Shown here: positions 32,851-45,016 of the stretch, piece by piece
Layout: every line of letters begins with the position of its first letter
Position numbering within the stretch: the stretch's first letter is position 1
Origin: Fasciola hepatica
Lineage: Eukaryota; Platyhelminthes; Trematoda; Plagiorchiida; Fasciolidae
Assembly: GCA_948099385.1 (NCBI GenBank)
Contig: CANUEZ040000168.1
Span: 993,501-1,057,500, forward strand
Direction: 5' to 3'
Length of the DNA: 64,000 nucleotides
Notes under the pieces: generated by a model
The model's input: the letters and a program-made list of their open reading frames with translations, nothing else
Told to the model about the DNA's origin: nothing
Database searches by the model: none
Program-made: the position numbers and the translations under genes

Positions 32851-35094
32851 GTAAAGCATAAATTCCTCTCGATGCAATAGATTCTGTTCTCATTCGGGTT
32901 TCTTAATCGGTATGGTGAGTTACGTAATAATGTTGTACCCGTTTACTTCGTTTCCGATTGCTATGTCTCAGCTTGTCAGAATGGACGCGCTTTGAATCAC
33001 GAGGAACGATGAGGCAATAGGTGGACGAGGGTAGGTGAAGAAATAGTTCGAATATGAGCGAACTACCGAGCGCGACAGTTGACCGTGCGGCTTTGTCTCC
33101 AACCAACAGACATTCGGTTCCGGTGGGCTGCAGCGCATCCCGCACAGCCAACTTCGGTGGTCCGGTAGTCGTACTTTTCTGTGTCGTCATGGGTCGTTCA
33201 CTCCAACCACTCTTGCAACCGACTACTCCATCGGCGAGCTATGCATATCGAGGAATTCTGTTAGTGGATACACACGACACGTCCTAAGCCGCATAGTCTG
33301 CGTCTATTTTGGCGTGCGTGGTCTGCTTTGCCTTGATAAACCGTCCGGCCAAATCGCTGTTTTCCTTCACCATTGTGCACTATGCTACAGCTGGGTTCAA
33401 TGTGGATTGTTTCAGTTCCGTTTCCGCGCACTCTACGTGCTATTTCCCTCGGACGGCCTTAAAAAATGATCTCTGCTTTGTAAGTTGCAGTATGCATGGA
33501 CCAGTGATCTTCCGTTAGGGGTTGCTCTTGTTCGATCTGAATCATAAGAACTGAGCCCAAAGCTCAGTAAGTGTCTCATCGAGTTGTCACTAACATTATT
33601 TGAACGCCAATATGATTGCCAACATCCTGACCGCTACAAAGTCCAATCGCTCAAACCCTCTAGTGCAAACCAGAACGCGTTAACATGCAGCGTGGTTTGA
33701 TAACTTGGTGTAAATAGAAATATCCGACACTGATTACTCGTGAGTTCAGTCCGGCTGCGTCGTTACCGGCGTGATTTGGCTGACAGGGCAGCGGCTAGTG
33801 TGGTTTAATTGATCTACCCGTGAATCCATGGTCTGCCCACGCACGACCATTCGTACCTTGGATCTGTGCCTGCAAGTGGTATGGAAGCGGATCTGATGGC
33901 TGGCCCACTTTGACACCACGTTCAGAAGCCACTGTCGGTGATCTGGTCACCACGACCTAGGGTACAACAATCCGACGTTTACGATGCACCCATACGACAC
34001 AAGGTCGCATCACGTATGAATTTCAGGACGTACGGTTCTTGGCAGTTTTGTAGGAACCTTGGTGAGTAGCTGTGTTGCATGCGATCCGTAAACGTTTAGT
34101 TACTGTACCGTAGGCCGTGGTCGTTAAATGACCGGTATTTACTACCAAGCCATCGCCAGTGAGCACTAAATGACATGAAAATCTGTGGTGTCTGATTCAG
34201 GGAGATTCTTGTAACTTCCTGAAATTCGGTAGCCGACATTTTCACACTCATGAATGGTTCTATAAGGGGTGGTAGTAAAGTGGTAACAGAACATCCGAGG
34301 TCAGGGCTCGGGTAAAGTACCAGCGTTCTCGAATAGTACTTCATTCAAACTAAAGGGTCACTACATGTGTGCTCCACACGTGGCAAACTCAGCCCACGTT
34401 CAAGGTGCACTGAATCTATCACAGAAAGACATCTGGCTACCGGACCAGCAGTGTGTTCACTGAAATACTGAACAGGAGATGAACGATTCGGATTGACCAA
34501 ATAAGTGATATGGTATTTTTATTTCTTTTCCATTATTGTACAACAGTTGTAATATTTTTGGAGCAGTCACGGCTAGTCAAAGGCTGTCGAAAGGGAAACT
34601 AACTAGTAGTGGAAGAATTGGAACCCCAGTCTGAAAGTTCTAAGGTGCACCATCATGGTTGTTTAGACATCGCATCAAAGAACTGTCCGTGTATTCAAAA
34701 CACTCCAATCAATCAGATTAGTTCCATCAATATCAACTTGTCATTTTTGGCAAGAACGGGACATCCACCGTTAGCCCCCAGCCACTTATTCTCTGGTTTG
34801 TTGGATATGCTTTTGTTTTGCCACACCCATAGCGTTTTCTGATTGGTCAGCATGGGACTTCCGTGCGGCTTCCTAAGTCGATCAAAGAGCTTTATAAACC
34901 ACGTGCTATGTAACGACGATTGCGCACTAACAATGAACCGATTGGTTTTCCTTAATAACTGACTTTCGATACAGGGTGTATATCAATTGAGGACCCAGTT
35001 CGGTTGATATATAGCAACTGCGTGAAAGAGCATCTCTATGTCTGGTCGAGTAATATGGTCACTGGTCATTTTTGTATCCCGAATTCAGTAGGCA
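32851..35094. other. Unassigned region
   Basis: No recognised domain, transposon or RNA gene. A 77-codon frame at 33054-33287 (+) and an overlapping antisense frame show no known motif. Confidence 0.45.
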
Positions 35095-35420
35095 GAAGGA
35101 ACGCACGCTTGTGCAGATGAACGTGTATGCTGTAGCAACGTACGGTACGCACCAATACAAGCACGCAAATGAAAACGCAGGCACGTATGCATGTGCGTGA
35201 GTCAGTGATGTATGCAGTCGAAAGTGTAAGACAACTGTACAACCAGATTAAGGTGCGCAAGGTCGTGCGACACGTGGTACAGTCTGATTTGTCAGTGCTG
35301 TCCGGGTCGAAGCAGCACAAACGTCAACTGTGTACGTGTGTGTCTGACTGAAGCGTGTATCCTTGATTGCACGGGATTTAGGTCAAGCGTGCGTGTGTAG
35401 GCGCATGATTGTACAGACCA
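35095..35420 (+). repeat. Dispersed repeat Rep3, copy 1
   Basis: GCACGTATGCATGTGCGTG, CAACTGTACAACCAGATTAAGG, GCGCAAGGTCGTGCGACACGTGG and CAGTCTGATTTGTCAGTGCTG are collinear with the minus strand of 41790-42075. This copy includes many GTACG/ACGCA words. It is non-coding and its ends are undefined. Confidence 0.6.
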
Positions 35421-35668
35421 AACACAACCGACATCAAGTCAAGACAAGAGGTTTGAATCCCACTAATGCCTGCCAACTTCACTGGCGGAAAGCACTCCAG
35501 TGACGCCCATATTGCCAATAAGCCTCGCCTACCAAGGTCAAAGTGCTATAGTCATGGTTCTCGGTTTTCACTGTGTAACTGGAGTGTATGGGGAAACTGA
35601 GAGGAGTAACACTTCTGAGTTTTTAGTCTGTCGTGCCCCTTCAGACATCTTTATCTCTTTGGTCGGCT
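35421..35668. other. Unassigned
   Basis: No recognised feature in this short stretch. Confidence 0.3.
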
Positions 35669-36135
35669 ACCCAACTCTCACCTGTGGCTCCACGAACCTG
35701 AAGCATGCATCAGCGGTCACACCCCGGTAAACCGCTCGACAGGCGGACCATACCAGGTTGGAGTGTAGCCGAGGCCTAAGAATCTCGGTGAAACGATGCT
35801 CAGCGTGCAAACACAGCTGCTCATGAATGGCCGGACGAGATCTACCGCTTGATTCGACGGTAAAAGGAAAAACCGTTCAACCAACAGGGTCGTGTGGACC
35901 TCTGGGTCGTGGTCATTTCTACCGAATGGCGAACGAGCTCCCGGAGAGCCACTGACAACCAGGCACAGTGAATACGTTGGGTGTCCCGGATTGTTAGACC
36001 ACCATCCAGAAGGCTTGTGAACCGCTCGATCGGTCGCGGGCTCCGAACAAACGACCTTCCTGTTGCCCGACAGGTAACACTTGGCTGTGCACGGGCTAAA
36101 GGTGCAATCTCGAACAAAAAGCCGAGTGACGCTGG
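35669..36135 (-). repeat. Dispersed repeat Rep1, copy 3
   Basis: On the minus strand: TTCGAGATTGCACCTTTAGC, GTGCACAGCCAAGTG, GGTAGATCTCGTCCGGCC, CTGTCGAGCGGTTTACCGGG, and GCATGCTTCAGGTTCGTGGA. These are in the same order as at 11177-11531. About 100 bp in the middle are specific to this copy. Confidence 0.7.
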
Positions 36136-36483
36136 AGACGCCAATTTGTACACTATTCCCAAGACTCTTCATGGATCTTGCCGCTACAATACACTGCTGA
36201 TCTCGCCTCTGACCGCCGTTCGTGGTCAGGCGCAATCCGTGACATGCATGAAGCCGGCTCTTCCTTTCTTGGAAGACAACAAAGATAATGTAACAAATCA
36301 CGGGGTTTCGAGTCTGCTCACTCCACTGCCATCATGACTAAACGGAGTTGAAAAAAGTCGATTTTAGAGGTACATGATTGTAAGTGACTGTTGTCCAGGT
36401 ACAAATGTTTTTACGAAGGACATCTGATTCGGATACCCAAATATCCCCAGTTCTCATCGTACATCATTGCACCTCCTCCCGTC
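36136..36483. other. Unassigned
   Basis: Nothing recognised between Rep1 copy 3 and the left end of the DNA transposon. Confidence 0.4.
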
Positions 36484-36793
36484 AAGCTTTAGCCGAAACC
36501 CGCAGTTCTTTGGCCACAACCTACGGTCCTTCAGCCTCGCCGCACAATCTTTAGCCATGTCACTGTAAGCCAACCAGATCAAAGGTATCGAAATATAATG
36601 ACATCAGGAAATGTTGGAACAATTTTTTTTTACAAAGATTAGTGTTGCAAAGTTGGCTGAACAAATGAGGTGTGACGTTCGCATGCTGTGCAGTTGGCTG
36701 TGGTAATGGTATCAAATGCTGCAGCGCAAATTGATCGGAGAAGGTTTAAACGATGTGCCGTATCGTTGAACCATGTGATACAGCCCATATGAC
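36484..36793. repeat. Left terminal inverted repeat
   Basis: About 310 bp, pairing with 38095-38438. The inner 200 bp align almost continuously with the right arm; the outer 100 bp align with gaps. Confidence 0.8.
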
Positions 36794-36843
36794 TGTTGTA
36801 TTTTCGATGAACCATTTTTAGTGTACTAAAAAATATAAACGAA

Positions 36844-37802
36844 TTATTGTAGAAAGGTCCTTACTTGTTTGAATATACTGAATGCCTTCTCTAGCGGATT
36901 GAAAAATGGACTATATGGTGGGAGAAAACGCACTTGATGACTGGTATATAATTGTGCGTCCATAGCCCTCCGGTGGACGAGCGCATTATCAAAGGTGAAT
37001 GCTACTGGGACATCAGGTTGTTCAGTAGCAACAGACGCTGAGCAGCGTGGAAAAGACTCACTAAAATATGCCATGTAATCTTTGTATGACATTCGTACTC
37101 CAAGATACCAGCGATAGATGAACATGCGATGTGTTTAAGTTAGGTCCTTTACTTGACGGTAGGCTTCGGATAACTTTACTACCTACTTTCGAGCGTCCAT
37201 AGCTACGACAACACCACATATCGTAGTTGGTTTCGTCAATATACAACCTCATAGTTGCATAACCTGATCGTTGCAGTCAATCGGCATATTCTGCTCGTTT
37301 AGATTTGACTGCATCTGAGTTTAATTTCACTGATTGAATAGTCAGCTTAACTGAATAGTAATACCCATCTAGCAATCGATCAATGGATGATTTGCTGACT
37401 GTTGTGCTTGGGAACTCTCTCCGTCCTTTCCTTTAATTGCTTCAATGTGTTTTCGTCCACCACTTCACAAATATGCCTGAAAAACTTGTCGCTGAACTTC
37501 GTCTTGTAGGATCCAGGTGTGAATGTTGTTTCCCAGTTTGTAGCTGCAGTAGCACGGCGTGCTTTGATCTTTGTGTCGAGTTGTTTGGCAATGTCCTTCA
37601 AATCAACTCCTCGTGAGCATTCGATTATCCTCTGTCGGTATTCCAAGCTGGTGAGACGATACGATCTTTTCTTGTCACCCATATTAGCGCTCTCCACATT
37701 GTCAAGAGATGGTGCATGCATTGCCAGACAAGTACGGTGAATATTATCACAAATAGTCGCGGTGTGATTATATCGCCCTACTGCCTCCAATCGAAATAAC
37801 AA
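36844..37802 (-). pseudogene. IS630/mariner-type transposase, frameshifted
   Basis: It is read in three frames. The N-terminal helix-turn-helix segment (SYRLTSLEYRQRIIECSRGV, DLKDIAKQLDTKI) is at 37802-37380. The first catalytic block LYIDETNYDMWCCRSYGRSK is at 37252-37061. The second and third, AFTFDNALVHRRAMDAQL and PPYSPFFNPLEKAFSIFKQ, are at 37125-36844. The D-E pair of the last two blocks is separated by 32 residues, shorter than the 34-39 usual for Tc1/mariner. Frameshifts near 37,380-37,250 and 37,120 inactivate it, but the three catalytic residues survive. It is not a host gene. Confidence 0.85.
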
Positions 37803-38094
37803 CCAAATGGGAGCGAGTCTCCCCTAGCAATAGTAGAATGTCATAAACAAGCAATCCTGTAAGTAAAATCCGTCGTGTAACAAACGTATTTTGTTTTGCA
37901 CTTAAAGTAGCAGACAAAATCAATGTTGGATATGATGAAAAAATAAGGGATTGGGACCTCAACCGTTTAGATGGATGGATGTATTGACAGTCCGAGGATA
38001 ATGCACACAGCTGTCGTAAGTACACCTCCATCTTTGTCATCTGTTTATCTACGTTGCAACATTTGGCTCTGTTAATGTCACTGAAACTCCAACG

Positions 38095-38438
38095 GTCTTA
38101 TGGGCTGTGCCACATGGTACGATTATACGGCACATCGTTTAAACCTTCTCCGATCAATGTGCGCTGCAGCATTTGATACCATTACCACAGTCAATTGCAC
38201 AGCATATGATCGTCACACTTTCTAATTTGTTCCGTTGGCGCTGCAACATCAATCTTAGTGAGAGAAAAAAATTGTTCCGGTATCTCTTGATGTCATTATA
38301 TTCCGACACTTCTGAACTGACTGGCTGGCAGCGGCATGACTCAAGGTTGTGCGTCAAGGCTTAAGAATGATGGGTTGTGGCTAAAGGTTGTGAGTCAAGG
38401 GGTCGTGGCTCATGCATTGTGGATTTTGGCTAAAGCTT
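38095..38438. repeat. Right terminal inverted repeat with subterminal repeats
   Basis: It mirrors 36484-36793. Its outer part (38328-38438) has four or five degenerate copies of a unit like GGTTGTGNGTCAAGG / GGCTAAAGGTTGTG, spaced about 20-25 bp. Confidence 0.78.
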
Positions 38439-38684
38439 GGTTGGAAAAGTTTTAGTAGCTGGGGCACAACTGACCATAATGGTCCAACAGATCAGAGTTA
38501 ACTTTACTCAGATGTCGAACCGTGTTATGAACCAGCCTTCTCTAGCAATATTGATCGAAATAAGGATAAGGTGTCACATACACCAATAAGTGACGAAATC
38601 CACACCTGATTCCGGTGCAGAAATAAGCATACTTTAAGTGGTCAAGTCTTGCACTTTTCTCGACCCACTGCCCGCCCATTCAAT

Positions 38685-38780
38685 CTGTGGTGGTGGTGGT
38701 CAAGTGGTATAATAGGCCTCTACCACCTGTGGAGTACAAGATGCGAACCCTGTTGCCGATGGTAAGATTTGTGACAGATA
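38685..38780 (+). repeat. tRNA-like SINE head
   Basis: GGTGGTCAAGTGGTATAATA resembles a Pol III A box and GATGCGAACCCTG a B box, about 45 bp apart. The arms do not fold into a full cloverleaf, so this is a SINE head or old tRNA pseudogene. Confidence 0.4.
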
Positions 38781-40260
38781 TAGCGGGTAAATCTCTGTCA
38801 ACCGGCTCCTTACCAGTTTGACTTATCGAGACCTCCCAAAAATTAAAAAACGCATCCAGTAAATAGACTCAAAACAATTTGTTCCTATTTGGTATCTCCT
38901 GCTCGTTATCCGCTTCTTTAATCTAATATACTGGTACCATGCTTAATTTCGGGATTGGTGTAATAATAATAGTATTTCTTATTCTCCATACAGTGATACT
39001 CTCTGTTGATGGGATAACCGTGAAAATCTTTTTCTTTGTGCCCTACCATTATTGCGAGACCTCCTTGCTCACGCGATGCATAGCCTGGTCAGTCATCGCT
39101 TTCATGCGAAATGATATTTATAGGACCATCATGAATATACTGATACTCACAGTACAATGGAATACGGGTGCTAGCTACCGGTCTAACCATAGGTTGGTCT
39201 TTATCTGAAATGATTTAATGGCAGAGTACACTGTGATCTGATGTTCACATGTGACCGATGGTGTGTATCTTTCATTCGTTGTGTAATTGGCTGACTGGGT
39301 CCCTTGTTTATCCGTTGGTTTAGCGTGACACGAAATGAGCTCTAGTTCAGTTCATATTCGCAGTCGGTTGATCACGTGACATCCGACTCAGTCAAAATTA
39401 TGCGACGATGTTGTGTAGTTTAGTTTTGCACAGAACGGAAGTGATCGATATCAATCGTATATCGTGGGCCTTGCGTTGTAAGTGTGTTTCCTTGGCTTTC
39501 AAAATCGCGAGTTGTGCGTTCAAAGGCTATGGGTGCAACCTAGAACAAAAGTGCGGGTGTGGTCCTCTTAATCTCGCTTATACCCGGTATCGGGATACCG
39601 AGTACAGTTACTGGCTCTAAAAAGAAATACTGGCCTCTATAGCTCGAATTGTGTCTTGTTGAGAAAGATTACATTCAGAGAGGGAGATGATCAAAAGGAA
39701 GTAATCACATAAATAATATCATTTTTAAAGAGCTGATTGCTAAAGCAAACACGAATTTTTTGTCTTTCAGCCGTTCCGCAAAGTAAATTTAATCACGAGT
39801 ATCATTTAATATATGGCATTCTCATTGTTTGCTATCAAGACGGCTGTGTGAAATCAAAGTAACGATGTCTTCGCCTAAACTGATTCGCACTAACATCCTA
39901 GAACCTTCTAGTCTTCTCTCGCGAAAATGTGGATAAGATAGCCTTTGAGAAAGTGCTTCGTCTTTTAAATTGAGTTACTTGTAGATTGGATGTTACAATA
40001 TATCTAAAATTGTGCATAGTAATTATCCAATAACAAAAGCCAGCATCTCAGCCACCCTCCGAATATGTTCCTCACACTCCAAGCGCTACGGTTGTTCTCA
40101 TAATCAACTCCAATTTGCGGTTGGTTTTCAAAACACCTCGAATTGACACTCTTGCCGATACCTAAAGGTTTTAATTTCTCCCCGGATTTACTGCAAAACA
40201 GCATTACTGTTCACCGATCTTTTGCTTTCTTCATGACAGAACACTTTTCACCTACATGCA
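38781..40260. other. Mostly unassigned
   Basis: A Rep1-like block (GTGCGTTCAAAGGC, GGGTGCAACCTAGAAC near 39505-39545, minus orientation) is the only similarity noted. An 89-codon frame at 38939-39208 (+) has a hydrophobic start but no recognised family. Confidence 0.35.
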
Positions 40261-40911
40261 TCAGCTTGGCGTGCTTCGAAACAACGAACCTTTTTCATCA
40301 ACGCTGGGTGTTTCACGACTCGTGAAGTTACCATACATAATCTCACACTTCATCAAATTATGGGACGAAAAAGGCTTACTAGCATCGTGACTGCTGTTCA
40401 ACACATCAGCTTCTGGGTGACCCTGACAGACGAACAATATCGTGGCCTTAGCATGAGATGGAAACCCTCTCCCTACTCCTAACCAAGTGAAGTCTGTGTC
40501 ACTACTGCTGACTGACCCGGACAGGACTCGGTCTACATGATTAGAACACACCAAACCCAGTAGTTGGGTGGTTATAAATATAGACAAATGCATAACCAAT
40601 CTGACTAGGCCATATCCCAAACAGCACTGACTTGTGATAACGTCGTCGTTCCGAGACAATGTACAGCTACCATGTATCATTTTGGATTACTTTTCCCTAC
40701 GATCTGCCCAGACGTTCAATTTCGACTTAGGTATCTTTCTCAAGCTGCATAGGTTAAAGAAAAAAACCTTCACGAAGCTCCCATCGACTTCATTTTGGCA
40801 CATTTCCGATTGAAACTTGTACTTGCACGGTCCGCTGCCGCCTTGTTCCCTCGTCTGGTTTGCCTCGTGTATTGCTCGTATCGGTACTATTTCGGTGTTG
40901 CGCCTTCGCAT
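40261..40911 (-). pseudogene. Possible LINE endonuclease remnant
   Basis: Two minus-strand frames (40911-40687 and 40680-40261) follow each other. The first ends FFNLCSLRKIPKSKLNVWAD, similar to the N-x-R-S-L-x-N-K start of APE-type LINE endonucleases with a CR1-like LNVWAD. The second frame (140 codons) shows only weak matches. Assignment is tentative. Confidence 0.35.
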
Positions 40912-41789
40912 CTATCTGCAGACTCAGGTTTTCCCTTTTTATTCGACTGGTGGAATCACGTTAGTATTTCATTCCGGGACAATAGAGGGCATGTTTGGGG
41001 GTCGCCAACTATTCGTCTTACATAGAGTGACCACTGATTGAGTTTTGACCGATCAGAGCATAACATTTTGATGAGTCAGCGGTACGTTGGTGAAATTAAA
41101 TTGGGCAAGCCCGTTTGCACGCCTAGTGATCGCCGCAACCCAGGCAGCCTAAATGACCACCAACGAACCAAAATATGACCACATTGGCACGGATTTTTAC
41201 TGGTTCCAGGCCAGCTGCCGTACTCAGATGGGGAAAACCCTTTTGACTTACCCCACAAGGCATGGTAACTAACTGCTTGGGTCAAATGACCAGTTAGTCA
41301 CTTTTCGTCGTTCAGCTGCCCACTGCGTTGCTTTGGACGCGTGGTTCGAGTACTTTTGACGGGACTGATTTCACCATTTTCCCCGTACTTCTGCTCTGAT
41401 ATCAAACTGTCAACCGCTATTCGGTATTTTGATTTAGAAGGAGACATCGTAGTTTCTCTTTCGAGATTTGAATCTTGAAGTGGGAGTTCACAAAGGGCAA
41501 ATATGAAAGGGGTGGGGACGGAAGCACTTGCGTGGGGCGTGTAGTTCTCGAGTACTCACAATGGATTATACATGTTCCAAGATCCCCTAAGGTTAGGGCT
41601 CACATTTCATACTTATCATTTACCTACCGCTACATAGCTGAATCTTGCTTGTGCTAAATCTGCACCACATGAGGCAGAAGGCGTCCCACGGAGAGTATAA
41701 TAGGCCTATCATCGTCTGTGGTTCAGTAGCGCGTTTTGTATTCTTCGTTTTCATCATGGTGATCGGCCCTTATGCCACTGAGGTTACTG
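40912..41789. other. Unassigned
   Basis: No feature recognised on either strand. Confidence 0.4.
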
Positions 41790-42075
41790 TTGTGTTCGTC
41801 TTGAACAGGCGTGTGCTTAGACAGACAATCTCGCACACACACACGCGTAAACAGCTGAGGTTTGCCGTGCTCCGTCCCGAACAGCATTGACCAATCAGAT
41901 TGTGCCACATGTTGCACGACCTTGTGCAACTTAACCCGATTGTGCAGTTGCCTTGCTTGCCTTGACTCACACGCTTGCAGACGTGTTGGCTTTCCGACGT
42001 GCTTGCCGGTACTTGTGCCTGCCATACGCTTGCACTGAATACACGTTCACTCGTACACGTGCGCCTTCCTTCTGT
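41790..42075 (-). repeat. Dispersed repeat Rep3, copy 2
   Basis: Minus strand: GCACGTGTACGAGTGAACGT, CAACTGCACAATCGGGTTAAG, CACAAGGTCGTGCAACATGTGG and CAATCTGATTGGTCAATGCTG, collinear with 35095-35420. Confidence 0.6.
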
Positions 42076-42684
42076 TACCGAATTTGTGAGCATAACAGTT
42101 ACCATGGTGGAAATTTGGAAGTTCGCTGCCTGTGACTTCCTACGCAAACAGAGCTGCGCCAGTTGTCCGCTTAGGAGCAATCCCATCGATTCAGTTCATC
42201 CTTGAGAGGTTCACTTCCCCTAAGACGATAAGCCGATGCAGCTGACTTGGGCATTCTTTCAACCTTCGAGTCTTCCGCTTCGTACTCCTGCGGCGCCCTG
42301 CAGATGGAAATTACACCTACTCATCATGCATGCTCATAACGTTGACAAACAGAGCAATTAAGATGCGCTCCACAGATACCATTGAAAGTGAACTTAAAAA
42401 AGACGAACCAGAATTTTCGTTGAGGACGGATATCCCGAATGTTTCAACGATAAAAGCATGATGAGTAACAGTGCCGAAGCTAGCCATCTAACAGTGAAAA
42501 TGAAGGTCTTCTACCTGTGTATTCCAGAAAATGTGCTCCGTTGTGCCGTTGTGAAGCACTGAAAATAAACTTAATTGCCATCAAATATTCTGTTCTGTTA
42601 ACCTCAGCTCCACAATTACGACCGATATTTGTATTGAACTGATTAAATTGTTGTCCCAAAATCAGTCGCCATAAGAAGGGCTTG
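42076..42684. other. Unassigned
   Basis: Nothing recognised. A 3' LTR of the Gypsy element to the right is expected about here but could not be shown. Confidence 0.3.
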
Positions 42685-42800
42685 TACGAATAAACGTATA
42701 TTCAGTACCAACGTACGCAAGGCGTAAGTACCAGCATGCAAGTAAACGTGGGCAAGTGCGTGAGTCACGGTTATACGCAAGCAAAAGCGTAAGTCAAGTG
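42685..42800 (+). repeat. Dispersed repeat Rep3, copy 3 (partial)
   Basis: AATAAACGTATATTCAGTACC, AAGTACCAGCATGCAAG and GTGCGTGAGTCACGG parallel the start of the other Rep3 copies. Confidence 0.5.
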
Positions 42801-43294
42801 TGATAGTCCGCGGACAGAACACAAACTATCAGCGCAAGAATATATCTGGCACACTACAGCGAGACTACATAATAAAAAAAAAACAGATAAGTCAGTCTCA
42901 ATGGCATTGGTACTGTCCTTGGTTGTTGTTTCTGGCTCCACAAGGTTGATGTGATCCGGTTATGTAGCCAGTTTCAAATTTTGTAACACTGCACCCCCTC
43001 TCAATGGGCTCCGTCCCCGGAGCCACAGATCTTCCTCTCTCTATAGGCACAGCCGACTCTAACTGTACTGGTGGTAATGGGCCCTCATTGTAACGAATCA
43101 CACTCCGATAAGGCTTTGGTTTATCAAAGCGAACCACGAACGGTGAGCAACCATTCTGAGATGCTTCAGGAATCGTGCAGGTGCCATCTAATAATACTTT
43201 TTCAATTATGAACGATCCTTTTCAATGTCCTTATAATTGGCTGGTATTCCCCCAGTGGGCACCGACGTATGGAGCCACACCAGATCGTTTGACC

Positions 43295-44178
43295 TCAGTG
43301 GTGTGCCGAACTACTTCGTGTCGTACTATTCCTTTGAGCCGCTTGGAGATAAAAACGTACCAACTCCTCCCATTGTCTGATCGAATCACGGAGACTGCTT
43401 ACATATTCCATTACCGAGGACGGTAGATAATTTGTAATAGGTAGACCAGTCCATAGAAAACTTGGCGTCTGATTAGACGCCAGATGCACGGTACTACTAT
43501 AATCTGTCAAACACCAAGACAGTTTCACATCCCAATCGTCGTTTCTCTCAACAAGTGCTTCCAGTAATTCAATGAGCTTCCGGTTAGCACGTTCTACAGG
43601 GCCATCACCTTGAGGGTGGTAAGATGTGCGTGCTTTATGAATTCCAAGTGATCTACACAATTCGGAAATGAGAAATTTCCTGAAATCGGTCCTCTGTCAG
43701 AGTGTAGTTGACAAGGTGCACCTGAACGACAGATCCAATTCCGAAGTATAGCATCAGCGATGGTGTGCGCACCAATTGTGCTGACGGGGACCGCTTCACA
43801 CCTTTTGATAGAATAGTCAACTAACACCAAAACATATTTGTTACCTGTGCGCGTTACCGGTAGCGGTCCAACTATATCCATGCCTACTGTTTTATTTGGG
43901 AAGCCGACGACGATTGGCTGAAGGGGGCACGATACTTTGTTGCGGGGTCTTTGAAGCTACCACACTCTTCACACGTTCTACAGAAGTCTGGTATCTCTCC
44001 GTTGGTATGGCCACCCAAATCTCAATGTGGCCGCGTGTTCTAACTTGTTAACGCCAGTGTTGCCTAGTTGGGTGTTCAGTGTCGTCATTACTGTGTGTTT
44101 CATGGTCCGCTGGACCGCAATTTTAGCCGGATAATTCGGTCCACACTGGAACACCAGTATGTCGACCACCATCTTCAA
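43295..44178 (-). pseudogene. Gypsy integrase, frameshifted
   Basis: The zinc-binding segment (TTLNTQLGNTGVNKLEHAAT at 44178-43978) precedes the DDE core: MDIVGPLPVTRTGNKYVLVL with the first Asp, CQLHSDRGPIS with the second, and GDGPVERANRKLIELLEALV with the Glu (43660-43295). In the H2C2 finger the first His of LGHTG reads N, so metal binding is lost. Two frames overlap at 43,600-43,660. Confidence 0.85.
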
Positions 44179-44208
44179 AGAGTCCCAGAGGCTCTATAAA
44201 TGTTTTTT

Positions 44209-44850
44209 CTATAAGCGGAAACCTGCCATCTCTTGGCTCGTTGGCTTTTCACTTCCATTTTTTACACTTTCATAGATGAGCGTTGTGTCGGTATCACCGG
44301 CTTGCGTCGCCATCCATTGTCCTTTAGTATTCTCCCAGAGACTAACCTGTGCCACACAATTCATCTGGCATGATGGACAGTCACCATGATTCTTTACTGG
44401 TCGCTTGGCCGTAGCGTTTGCTTTCTTATGGTGGTTTCCTGGTCGATGTTTAGAAATATAGTCAAATTCATGAAGTTGCTCTTTCCAACGTGCAATTTGT
44501 TCCTGTAGGTCTCTAAAATTTTGCAGCCACAAAAGTGACTGATGGTCAGTATGGACACGGAATGGGTGACCAATTAAGTAATGACGATATTTCCTAACGA
44601 AGGCCACTAAGGCTAACATTTCTTTCCGGGTAGTGCAGTAGTTTTTTTCTCGTTTAGACAAAGTTGTACCTCCATATGCTATTGTGTGCTCCCGACTAAC
44701 GATACCCACTTGGGATAACACCGCCCCAATGGTGTTTGCACTGGCATCGGTACCTAGGATAAACTCACCTGCATTTTCTGGTAGGTACGACAGAACCAAT
44801 GCAAGTGATGAGTACAGCGCGCAGCACAACTTCTGAAAGCTCCCTTGCAC
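44209..44850 (-). pseudogene. Gypsy RNase H
   Basis: A 213-codon frame with FILGTDASANTIGAVLSQVG (catalytic D), NYCTTRKEMLALVAFVRKY (E), HPFRVHTDHQSLLWLQNFRD (D), and HRPGNHHKKANATAKRP where the family has NADALSRRP, so the fourth Asp is gone. It is the longest frame left in the element. Confidence 0.88.
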
Positions 44851-45016
44851 TGCTCAGCCCGAAAAAATGGTATTTTTCTTTAGGAGGGCATTCAACAGTG
44901 CATCATGCTCCGCAAAGTTCTCAATGAACGACCTATAATAGGAAGCAAAACCCAGGAAACTTCTTAGTTCAGGAACGGAGCAAGGAGTGGGCCACGTCAA
45001 GACTTGGTCGATTTAA

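Larger units (their letters stand above)
36484..38438 (-). mobile_element. IS630/Tc1-mariner-type DNA transposon with long inverted repeats
   Basis: The ends at 36484-36793 and 38095-38438 are imperfect inverted repeats. The inner, best-conserved blocks share ATATAATGACATCA, GGTAATGGTATCAAATGCTG and CGGAGAAGGTTTAAACGATG. The outer parts share AAGCTTTAGCC and repeated TTTAGCCACAACC-like units. Between them is a decayed transposase on the minus strand. Total length is about 1.95 kb. Target duplication is not certain; a TA lies just outside the inner block on the left (36586-36587). Confidence 0.85.

Noticed and set aside
33054..33287. Protein-coding gene on + (77 codons) or - strand
   Set aside because: Open on both strands with no domain, and no splice context or similarity to support either.
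38939..39208. Membrane protein gene (hydrophobic N-terminus)
   Set aside because: Only the first 25 codons are hydrophobic; no family, no splice sites, in a repeat-rich area. The opposite strand has weak LINE endonuclease-like words that I could not confirm.
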